Below, one piece after another: positions 36,301-46,000 of a stretch of DNA of 64,000 nt. The translations under genes and the position numbers were made by a program. The stretch spans positions 782,821 through 846,820 of the forward strand of contig NW_008710013.1 in NCBI RefSeq assembly GCF_000327385.1, written 5' to 3'. How positions within the stretch are numbered: position 1 is the stretch's first letter; each line of letters opens with the position of its first letter. A model generated the notes under the pieces. It had not been told where the DNA came from. It searched no databases and saw only the letters and a program-made list of their open reading frames with translations. This stretch comes from Lottia gigantea. Taxonomy: Eukaryota; Mollusca; Gastropoda; Lottiidae.

Positions 36301-39300
36301 TAGAAAAACAGGCAAAGGTAGAAAATTACATTTATTTTGATACGCCCATATCTCTCTATGTGGACGTATATTGTCGGCACCCCTGTCCGTCCGTCAACAT
36401 TTGCTTGTAAACGATCTAAAAACTAGATTTTTTGATGGAATCAAATGAAATTCGGTATGTGTGTACATATTCATAAAACGAAGATCAAATTTGAGCAATT
36501 TCAACTGTTAGAAGCAGAGTTATTTACCTTGCCCCAAAATCTTGAATATGCTATCACTCTCTTAGTTTTCAACCGATTTTGAAAAAAACTTTAAATGGAT
36601 GTTATTGGACCTAAATCGAAAGGTTTGAGAAAGTTTATTTTATTTCTGATTAAATTTAAGGCTTTTTCAAGATTTAGACCTCTTAGGTCAGTTTTCAGGA
36701 GATATCGCCCTTTAACCTCTTAAAGTGCTTCTATCAACATCAATTGCTCGTAAACACTCTAAAAACTAGAGTGTTTGAAGGAAACAAATGAAATTCAATA
36801 TGTGCATACATATTCATGGAAAGAAGATCAGGATCAAATTTGAGCTATTTTCGACCGTTAGAAGCAGAGTTATTGCCCTTGCCCCAAAATCTTGAATATG
36901 CTATTACTCTTAGTTTTCAACCGATTTTGATGAAACTTAAAATGGATGTTTTGTTTTTACCATCTGCATGCCGTGTAGGGCGTATATGGCTGTGGTCCAC
37001 TATCTTTTTAGTTGAAATTTTAAAGGAAACAATTTGTCACCCTTATCTATGTCAGTCTGCCATTTCTTAGAGAAGTTGCTAGCAAGTTGATGATGTTTTT
37101 ATTTTGAGTTTGTTACTAAAACCTATGTTATTGTAACAAACTGGAACTCAGCTCTACCTGAGATTTTTTATTAAATATGGCATGCCATTACTTTCAGGAA
37201 TGAAATATCTTGTTGTTTTCAGTTAAATCGGGCAGAGTTTGATTCAATGCCTGATGAATTGAGAATACAATATGAAGGACATAGACCAGGAATGTATGTA
37301 AGAGTGGAGATCAATGATATGCCATGTGAATTTGTGACAAACTTTGATCCTATATATCCAGTCATATTAGGTGGTTTACAGAATGTAGAAGGAAATGTGG
37401 GATTTGTTCAGGTTAGAAACAATAACAATTTGATTACAACCTTGACAAAATTGGTCCTTAACTATTGTCTTGTCAGATTTGATCCTTATGGTGCGACATA
37501 CGAATGTTCTTTTTCAGCGATTTTTGTCGCCGCCTAGAGTCTGTCAAGTTAATTGTTGACTGTTAACAGATTTGTCAGTTATGAAATGAAGTTCCAATGT
37601 AGTCTATGATTAGAAACTTAAAAGCTAGTATAGAAAGACATGAAAGTCTGTGTATTATTTCTGTAGTCTTATCTTTTATTTTTTATATATTAGGCTCGTT
37701 TTAAGAAACACAGATGGTATAAAAAGATATTGAAAACACGTAATCCAGTCATTATCTCACTAGGATGGAGGAGATTCCAGACAATGCCATTATATTCTGT
37801 ACAGGATCATAACTTCAGACAGCGATTACTCAAATATACTCCTGAACATCTACATTGTCATGCTGCTTTCTATGGTAAGATATGATAATATCCTTCAGTC
37901 CTATTACACAAATTGTATAACTTCTTAAATAGTCTGGCACAACTAATAAATTGCTATCTCTATAAAGAATAATTAATGGCAAACCTGGCAAAATACATAT
38001 TTTCTTGCTCAAAATGATATAGATAATTACTTTTGATGTTATATTCAACAGGTCCTATAACACCACAAGGGACAGGGTTATTAGCTGTAGAAAGTGTTGC
38101 TGGTAGAGAGGTGAGCTATGTTAATTTTCAGATAAATTTGTAATGATCAATACCCCAGTCATCAGAATTATGGTCCATCGAAATATATATGTGAATTTTG
38201 GTCCTGCGTAACCTAGATTGCATTTGTAAGCTTATATGGGTATAGTTCATTAGTTATAACTTAAAAAACAATTGTGTGATTTGTTTTTTTTTTTCAGCCT
38301 GGGTTTAGGATAGCTGCAACTGGAGTTGTATTAGAACTAGATAAATCTTTACAAATAGTAAAAAAACTCAAATTGACTGGTGTTCCATGTAAGATTTATA
38401 AAAAGACAGCTTTTATCAAGGTGAGAATCATTCTGCAATGATTCATAAACAAAACTTGACAGGTACTGGAATAAGTGTACTATCCTTTCAGTTTATATAA
38501 ACACAAAGGATGTAGTTTGAGGTACGGGAAGGGGATTAAAGGAATGCAGATGATTCAATGTCATTTAGCCCTGTATTTGCATATTCTATGTTATAGGGAA
38601 TGTTTAGTTCAGCATTAGAAGTGGCTAAATTTGAAGGTGCTAGTTTACGTACAGTCAGTGGGTTGAGAGGACAGATTAAGAAAGCCTTACGTACGCCTGA
38701 AGGTGCTTTTAGAGCAACATTTGAAGATAAAATACTGAAAAGTGGTAAGTATGATATTGTAATATTAACAGACAATGTCAGCTATATGTGACCAGTATAT
38801 ACAACCTGGAGCTGTCATCAGAAGATTTGAGTTATTCTTACATTGAGTAAACGTTTATGTTTAGATATAATATTTGTAAGAACATGGTGTCCAGTGGAGG
38901 TACCTGAGTTTTATAATCCTGTAACATCGCTGTTATTACCACCAAATCAACGTAAATCATGGGTAGGAATGAGAACCTTGGCTCAGCTCAGACGAGATAA
39001 AGGTGTAAGATTACAACAGAATCCAGATTCATTGTACAAGGTAAAAAGATATAGTCTATTAAAATGTATCATCAGGACTAATAGCTCAATGTGTCTAGTC
39101 CGAGCCAGGTATTCTACATGTTGTACTCATTTTGTAATTATTTGATAATAAGTGTACTAAATAAACCATATTAGCTCACAGAGAAGGATGCTGAGTTTAT
39201 ATTATTCTGGCTTCAATGTCAATTATTGTCAGCTATGGCACCATACTTGCTTTATAATTTTCACTTATTCCAATATTTCTATGATTACCCATTCAATATT

Positions 39301-41570
39301 TAAGTAGTTAGTAATTATATTTATGTGAATGAAAGCCAACCTAATTTTAGTTTAACATCTGCTAATTTAAACTTTGTTTTACATTCTATCTACTCCAGCC
39401 TGTTGTACGTAAAAACAAGATATTTAAACCATTAGTAATACCACGAGGTTTAAAAGCTCAGTTACCTTTTAAAGCAGTACCTAGTGAATTATTGAAGAAG
39501 AAAGAAAGTGGTATGAAGAGAATAGCTGTTATAAAGGATAAGAGAGAGAAAAAGGTATGTATTTCAAGATTTAAACTGAAACATATCATAAGATAGGTTG
39601 CCAGGCAAAGTAATATACTCCCATTGGCAGCCTTGTGTTTACGAACAATTATTGACAGATGAATGGACATTTCAGGTGTGCATATAAAAATTGTTTAATT
39701 TGGTGTTTTTATGCTGCAGCCAGTATATATTATTTACTAAATATTGCTTTCAGAACATACTATTTTTATTCGCCCACATGAAATGGGGGATGTATATTGC
39801 CTGTCCGTCCAGAATTGCTCGTAAACACTATACAAGGCACAATTCTTGACTGATTTCGATGAAACTTGGTATGGTTGTTTGTAATATTTACTATGAGTTA
39901 TTGCCCTTGTTCTTGAAACGCTCGTAAACACTCTAGAAGGTGCAATTCATGACGGATTTTGTTGAAACTTGGTATGAGTGTTCGTAATCACCCAAGGATA
40001 AACCCTATCAAAAATCAGAAAAATTGAAAAATATTTAATATGAGTTATTGCCCTTGCTCTTGAAAACGCGTTCAATTTTAGCTTGTAAACACTCTAGAAG
40101 GCACAATTCTTGATGGATTTTGACGAAACTTGGTGTGAGTGTTTGTAATCACCCATGGATAAACCGTATTGAAAAACAGAAAAATTGAAAATTATTTAGT
40201 ATGAGTTATTGCCCTTGTTCTTGAAAACTTGTTCAAATTTTAGCTAGCTTGTAAACACTCTAGAAGGGACAATTCTTGACGGATTTTAACGAAATTTGGC
40301 TTGAGTGTTGGATATCACCCTATTGAAAATCAGAAGAATCTAAAAATATTGAGTATGAGTTATTGCCCTTATTCTTGAAAACGCGTTCAATTTTTAGCTT
40401 GTGAACACTCTAGAAGGCACAATTCTTTACGGATTTGAACGAAATTTGGTTTGAGTTTTTTTTATCACCCAAGGATAAAGCCTATCGAAAAGCAGAAAAA
40501 TCGAAAAATATTTAGTATGAGTTATTGCCTTTGATCTTGAAAACTCGTTCAATTTGTAGCTCGTAAAAACTCTAGAAGGCATGATTCTTGCCGAATTTTG
40601 ACAAAACTTGGTTTTATTATTCAGTCCTGAAAATTGAATATTTGCCTTCTAGAGTTTTCACAAGCTAAAAATTGAACGCGTTTTCAAGAACCAGGGCAAT
40701 AACTCATACTCAATATTATTCAGTATCGTCCTAAAGAGTTCAAAATAAGTGTATGACTGAAGGTTGAATATTTCATACTGGTGATTGTTACTGTACTGCT
40801 AAATATTTATGTTCAAAGTCAAAGCTGCCAGTGGGCATATATTACCTTGCCTGGCAAGCTATCTTTTAATATGGTATGACTTGTATGATGTAGGCCTACC
40901 GGTACCATTTAATTTAAAGGGCTGGGATCATGCTTGCTTTCTTGTTTTCATTTCACCTTGACATTATTTTTGATTCAATCATTACTGAAGAATGACAATA
41001 TTAAATTTTTTTGGGCCCCTAAACTTGAAATATCAGTCACTATTCACGAGTTATTTTTCCTAAGTTGGTCTATCCCTATTATAGATTTGTTAATTTTAAT
41101 TAAGTTAACTGTGTCATATGTAGGCCTATGATCACTTTAAGTAATTTACAAGGCTTAAGGCTTATTTAAAGAAAAAATAATAAATTTGGAGTTTCAAAAT
41201 CATGACTGTACGTGCTTTGGAATAATCTCCCGACTTTTCACCAAATCTCCTGATTTTTCAAGCAAACAGATTTTTTTTCTTGACCTGTACACATGTATGG
41301 CTGCAGGTCATATGTGAAATTATACAGAAACTGTTTTAAAAAATTCATTCACACCGTTTTTGCCTTCTGTTTCAGATTGATAATATGATGTCTATGATGC
41401 AATCCTTGTACTCTCATAAATTACAACAGAAAAAACTGACTTTAAAACAAGCAGCAGAGAAACGTAAAAAACAGATAAAGAAAGATGACAAGAAACGTGA
41501 ACAGAGACAGAAAGAATTGAAAAAGGAAATATTTAAACATATTGGACGCAATGAAAAGAAAAAATTCTAA
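27301..41570 (+). CDS. BMS1: BMS1, GTPase of 40S ribosome biogenesis
   Basis: Complete 1189-aa protein in 23 exons: 27301-27476, 28464-28654, 29692-29771, 30441-30629, 30931-31073, 31298-31419, 31599-31795, 32495-32631, 33060-33159, 33291-33401, 33517-33760, 33961-34059, 34527-34775, 35239-35385, 36160-36317, 37223-37411, 37694-37874, 38052-38110, 38298-38420, 38597-38744, 38865-39040, 39399-39554, 41376-41570. The lengths sum to 3570 bp in frame. BMS1 is a nucleolar GTPase of the SSU processome that works with RCL1 in 18S rRNA maturation. Visible: basic N-terminus with [11 protein letters not shown]-loop [10 protein letters not shown] from residue 89; [14 protein letters not shown]; an AARP2CN-type region near 240-330; acidic Asp/Glu tracts around 446-560 and 680-728; the conserved C-terminal domain ([41 protein letters not shown]); and a lysine-rich tail. 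It is slightly shorter than human (1282 aa). AATAAA at 41653. Confidence 0.97.
27554..28378 (+). mobile_element. CAGTGGTGTAACC element, copy D2 (BMS1 intron 1)
   Basis: Near full-length copy with TACAGTGGTGTAACC at the left and ttaggttacttgactgta at the right. It ends 85 bp before exon 2. The minus-strand 60-aa frame inside (27876-28058) has a counterpart in copy D4 but no initiation context or known domain, so I treat it as non-coding. Confidence 0.8.
28782..29564. mobile_element. Foldback MULE-like element with 9-bp target duplication (BMS1 intron 2)
   Basis: A 783-bp element with terminal inverted repeats of about 120-130 bp, starting GGGTGGGTTTTAAAAGCC and ending with the inverse. It is flanked by a perfect 9-bp direct repeat GCTCTAAAA at 28773-28781 and 29565-29573. 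Long terminal repeats and a 9-bp duplication are the hallmark of Mutator-like elements. A second, nested inverted repeat (aaaaatcttcaccaagactg at about 29313 and its inverse near 29408-29432) lies inside. The 133-aa frame at 28840-29241 runs partly through the terminal repeat and has no recognisable domain; the element looks non-autonomous. Confidence 0.88.
31778..32375 (+). repeat. 35-bp minisatellite carrying the BMS1 exon 7 splice donor
   Basis: Seventeen 35-bp units in perfect register. The first unit spans the end of exon 7 and its donor (cttactgag|gtaata); ctgag recurs at 31791, 31826, 31861 and so on to 32246, giving 14 copies of the exon/donor junction. The last three units (32281, 32316, 32351) read ctgactt and have lost the GT. 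The array arose by duplication across an exon-intron boundary and now fills most of intron 7. Confidence 0.95.
32838..32950 (+). repeat. Short dispersed repeat, second copy (BMS1 intron 8)
   Basis: Counterpart of 22850-22990, sharing gaatcttgagtaaaatctc and the following caagattatcg. It precedes exon 9 by about 110 bp. No terminal structure resolved. Confidence 0.5.
35621..36105 (+). repeat. GGGCGTATA-family element, copy C4 (BMS1 intron 14)
   Basis: The left end is a hairpin (atacgcccacatg ... gggggcgtat), followed by gtccgtccgtcc, one to two internal units, then aagtgtatgacagaaggttg, gtgggcgtatattaccttgc and the palindrome cttgcctggcaag. It ends 54 bp before exon 15 (36160). Confidence 0.85.
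36341..37009 (+). repeat. Subtype-2 GGGCGTATA element, copy C5 (BMS1 intron 15)
   Basis: Starts tacgcccatatctctctatg and continues gtatattgtcggcacccctg. It has two ~350-bp internal direct repeats (tcgtaaacactctaaaaact / gaagcagagttatt) and ends near tagggcgtatatggctgtgg. The internal units differ from C1, C4 and C6, so it is a sister subfamily. It begins 23 bp after the exon 15 donor. Confidence 0.75.
39767..40867 (+). repeat. GGGCGTATA-family element with five tandem units, copy C6 (BMS1 intron 22)
   Basis: The longest copy, 1.1 kb. After the cgcccacatgaaatggggg end it contains about five ~160-bp units, each beginning near tcgtaaacactctagaaggc (39918, 40081, 40248, 40398, 40559) and containing gagttattgcccttgttctt. 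It ends with gtgggcatatattaccttgc and the ctggcaagctatctt palindrome. Fixed ends with a variable number of core units resemble the bivalve pearl/Helitron-like non-autonomous elements. Confidence 0.85.
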
Positions 41571-41976
41571 CGAAATGATTTATAGATTTAATCTGTTGTC
41601 TGATAAATGAATGTGTGAGTGAATCAATGATTGAATCATTGACTTGAGTATAAATAAATGAATTAATGCTAAATGTTGATTTTGTTTAGGCTGATGTCTG
41701 TGAACATACCTCTTGATATGGTTAAGATAAAATGTATGTGGGTGACAAGTTCACGTATTATTCTACAAATGATTCTCAGCATTCGATAAGGCAAGTCCGA
41801 CAAGCACAGTTCTCAGAAACATTGAGCATCGATCTCAGATTTTTTAGGACGTGGCGAACTACTATTTGACATGAGAAGAGTGAATGAAAGTATTCAAGCA
41901 ATGCTCAGGTCCTGCTAATAGTTGTCTGAGGGAGCAAATACAAAGTATTGATGACCTCGGCTGTAATTACATTAAA
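41571..41976. other. BMS1 3' region and spacer to the astacin gene
   Basis: BMS1 3' untranslated region with AATAAA at 41653-41658. Nothing else recognised; BMS1 (+) and the astacin gene (-) converge here. Confidence 0.5.
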
Positions 41977-42748
41977 AAAAAGATAGCTTGCCAGGCAAGG
42001 TAACATACGCCCACTACCAGATGTCAGAAATGATAAAAGAGTCTGTAGTGGTTAATTATGTGAAACCAATCATCCGATTGTTACTAATTTCATGCTTTAC
42101 TCAGGTCTCATACCAATATTCATAAAAAAAAGAATAAAAAAAAATGTAGTCTCTATCAGGCCTACAAGCCAAATTAGACGCACAGAATTAATTAGAGGGT
42201 CATAACTCCAAAACTATTCATTCAATTATTACCATTTTTATACGCCCACATCGCTCTATGTGGACGTATGTTGTCGGCACCCCTGTCCGTCAACATTTGC
42301 TTGTAAACGCTCTAAAAACTAGACTTTTTGATGGAATCAAATGGAATTCGATATGTGTATACAAATTATAAAACGAAGATCAGGTTCGAATTTGAGCTAT
42401 TTTCGACCGTTAGGAGCAAAGTTATTGCCCTTGCCCCATAATCTTGAATAAGTTTCAACAAGATCAGATAATCAAAAGAACCTGTAAGGAATTGTCGCCT
42501 GTGGATTGAACAGTTGCACAATATAGCTAATAGAGTGAAACGTCAAGTCAGACACGATATTTCGGTGAAAAATTATCCGAACCTCACGAAAATCGATAGG
42601 GATCATCTTCATAATGACATTGACAAACAAAATCAAAAGAATCTGTGAAGAATTATTGCCTGTAGAGTGAGCACGAACCATATGTGAACGGATGGACGGA
42701 CGGACAGGGTGATTACAATAAACGCCCATCTTAGGTGTGGGCGTATAA
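41977..42748. repeat. Composite GGGCGTATA-family region, copy C7
   Basis: A family end (agatagcttgccaggcaagg, taacatacgcccacta) lies at 41977-42016. About 220 bp later a complete subtype-2 element runs from tatacgcccacatcgctcta at 42239 to acgcccatcttaggtgtggg at about 42740, with one to two internal units and a ggacggacggacaggg tract. Either one element with a divergent middle or two copies side by side. It lies between convergent BMS1 and the astacin gene. Confidence 0.7.
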
Positions 42749-43040
42749 TGAAAAGATAAAGCCCAAGATCTAAGTTGATGTCAATTTGAATTCAATTCCA
42801 TAATCAAGCCTTATTGGGTCTATTTTGTGTATGTGAAAAGAATGTCATTATTACAAAAATTGGACATAGTCGTATTTCATTGTCAAATTGAACAGTGTCA
42901 TATTCCTTGAGATCAATTGTTGTTCATTGAAATTTTTCACAATCTGCTAGATTGTAGGTCACACTATTTTTTGTGAGGATTTCTCATTTCCTTTGGCTAC
43001 TTAATCACCAAACGAAAATCTTAAAAGGGCTACTATTTAT

Positions 43041-46000
43041 TTAACATTTTCCTTGATGTAATGTTAAGTCATCAAGAGCTATATCACTGGTATAAGATGT
43101 TCCCACATGTCCCTCTAATTCAATCTGTAATACACAATAAATTCAAATAAATTCATGAGTAATCTGCACTCTGACATGGGACTTATTACAGTTGAATAGT
43201 AATCAGTATCAGTTATGCTGACTGCATGTAGAATTTCACAGTTGCATTATTTTGAATGAATTTATCAGTATGGTAAACTATGATAACTACGAAATTTGAA
43301 TTTCAATAATGACTTGGTGTAACATACCTTAAAAGAAGCTGGTGAGGGAACATTGATATTAACTCTATATCTGAGCCATCTATCACCTTGATCACCGGTT
43401 ACTTGATGGATTAATTGTCTATTATTACCAATTCTTGCATATACTCTAAAATATCCCATACTCTGACCATACATATCAAAATAGAAATCTAAACAGTATT
43501 CTCCAGATGGGTACATTGGTGATGTCAGAAAAGCAGATTGACTGTAGTGTCCAGATGCTTCTACATACAGATAATGTCCTGTAATCAAATAAAGGAATAA
43601 ATTAATAAATGCATAAGTAAAGTGATATCGTATTGCGTTTACAATTTAGAAAGTCGTTGTTAATTCACATAGTCAAACATCGTCTGGGATTCTTTTTCCA
43701 ATGTTATTTTTTATGGTTTTAAATGATCTGTCGCTGGTTCCAAGCTCAGCCATGTGCACTTATCTTTATTTTGAGTAGCTTATCTTTATTGAAACACAAA
43801 GCTTTCCTTATAAAGAAAATGGCAAATTACCAAGGGGAGATCCTGAGTGGTCACCAGAAGGTCCAGTTCCTTGGCTTGGTGTCTTGCCTTCTCTAATTGC
43901 CCATCCTACTGAACCAGCTTCGTTCAACCAACCACAAGCTCCATTCTCAAATGTACATGTTCCCGGAGTTCCGTGTACGACTAAAATCACGTGGAAAATA
44001 TATTACGTTACGTTAAGGACAAATGTTGTACCAGAGGATGTGAAAAATTAGTTTTGATAAAAGTATGTCAACTAGTCCATGGTCATCCCCATTTATATGT
44101 GTCCACAAAGCAGATTGTTCTCTCCATTGAAATTCATAAAAGTTACCATGGACAGTGTTTTCTGTCACACGCAACCAATAATTGATAAATAATAGCACCA
44201 ACCACGTCAACGTATTAACTGGATTGGACAATAAAACCGGGTATTGACAATTCTAAAACTCATTTCATTATTTCATTCGAAACAGGGTACGTTTAGAAAA
44301 TACATGAATATCTTCATCATCACCAAAAAGAGTAAATGTTTTTCATTTGAATGATACAGTGGTGTAACCTATTTTCGTGCATATAAGGATTCAACACAAA
44401 ATTCAAAGTTAAAAAAACTGAATTTTTTTTTCTGTCTTAATTTTCCTCAGATATTCTACAAAATAAGTAAAATTGGTTTGTTTCGATTTTCTTTATGGAT
44501 CCCTCACTTTGAGCCATATTTCATGAGTAACCAACTCGACAACGGCGACAAAATGCGTCACCCATTTCCGTATACAATGTTTGATCTATAAATAAGTCGA
44601 GAAAAACACGTTATATGGATACCCGGTGGTATAATTAACTTCCCTTAGTATTTATCTTTAATATCAGTTCATTATAACTAGTGACAATTCCTTCAAAGAA
44701 CAACGATATATATAAAGAAAATAGTAATTGACAAAATAAGATACGTAGCGTGATTGCTAAAAGTCATTGAAACAACATAAGAATATGGAATTCCGATTAC
44801 GGCTAGGGATTATAATGAAATTCGGCCGATAAAAAATTGTGACGTTTGATAATAAGTGACATCCGCCATTTTGTATTTGTCAAAGTATACATTAATACAT
44901 TTTACCTTGCTTGAAACTACTGGATTCATTCTAATAGCTGACATTGTACAAATAACCCATGTTAATCAAAACAAGCAAAAACTGAGGTCACGCAAGGTCG
45001 CACATGTAAATTATCAAACATCTTCGGAAATATACGAAAAATAGGTTAGCACGAAATAAGGTTACTCGACTGTATAAACTTACTTGGTGCTTGAGTTGGG
45101 GTAGGTGCTGAAAGAGAAATGAAAGTTTATATTCAAGACCCATAATGTGGTGATCACAATTTTGTGATGGTAAATTATTTTCTTAGTTCAGAGGTTTTTA
45201 ACCTGAGGGTAATTAATTACCTCTAATGAGGTAATTTTGAAATTATTTAGAGGTACCGAGTGCTTTGTAGTCTAGCATACAATTTGCAGAGAGAACCTAA
45301 GAGAAAATTATGAAATAGTAAGGAGTAGGGAAGAAGGGGTAATGCAATCGATCAACGATCCTGAAGGGGTAATAGAACGAAAAAGGTTGAAAACCCCTGA
45401 AATAGTTATTGATAGCCTACTCCCTGAAATTTTAACTTTCTCCTTGATGTTTGTGGTGAAGAAATATTAGCACCATTTACTTACTGTTCCCCGTGGATGT
45501 TGGTCTTGAAATACAACCATATAAGATTTGAATCTCTTTGACATCAATGGGACTTAAATGGGTGCGTTGTCCAATGCTGACTCCGCGTTGTTTAGGAATG
45601 ATGGTTGGCTTTCTTCGGTCTTGAGAAAATGCGTATGCACTGTAGTGCATGACGGATTCATAGTCGTATGGTTGCCCAAGTTCGTCGATAAAGCCGAGTT
45701 GATACTTGTCGAAATTTCGTTCATGACCTGTGAATAGAAAGTGAATACTTACTATTTCCTGTACCAGTTGGGCGTGGGATGCAACCATACAAAATCTGAA
45801 TTTCCTTTATATCAATAGGACTGAGATGGGTTCTTTGTCCAATGGTAACACCTCTTTGTTTAGGAATAATTGTTGGCCTCCTTCGATCTTGAGAAAAGGC
45901 GTATGCACTATAATGCATAACTGACTCGTAGTCATAAGGTTCTCCAAGTTCGTCAATGTATCCTAATTGGTACTTGTCGAAATTATGTTCCCGACCTACA

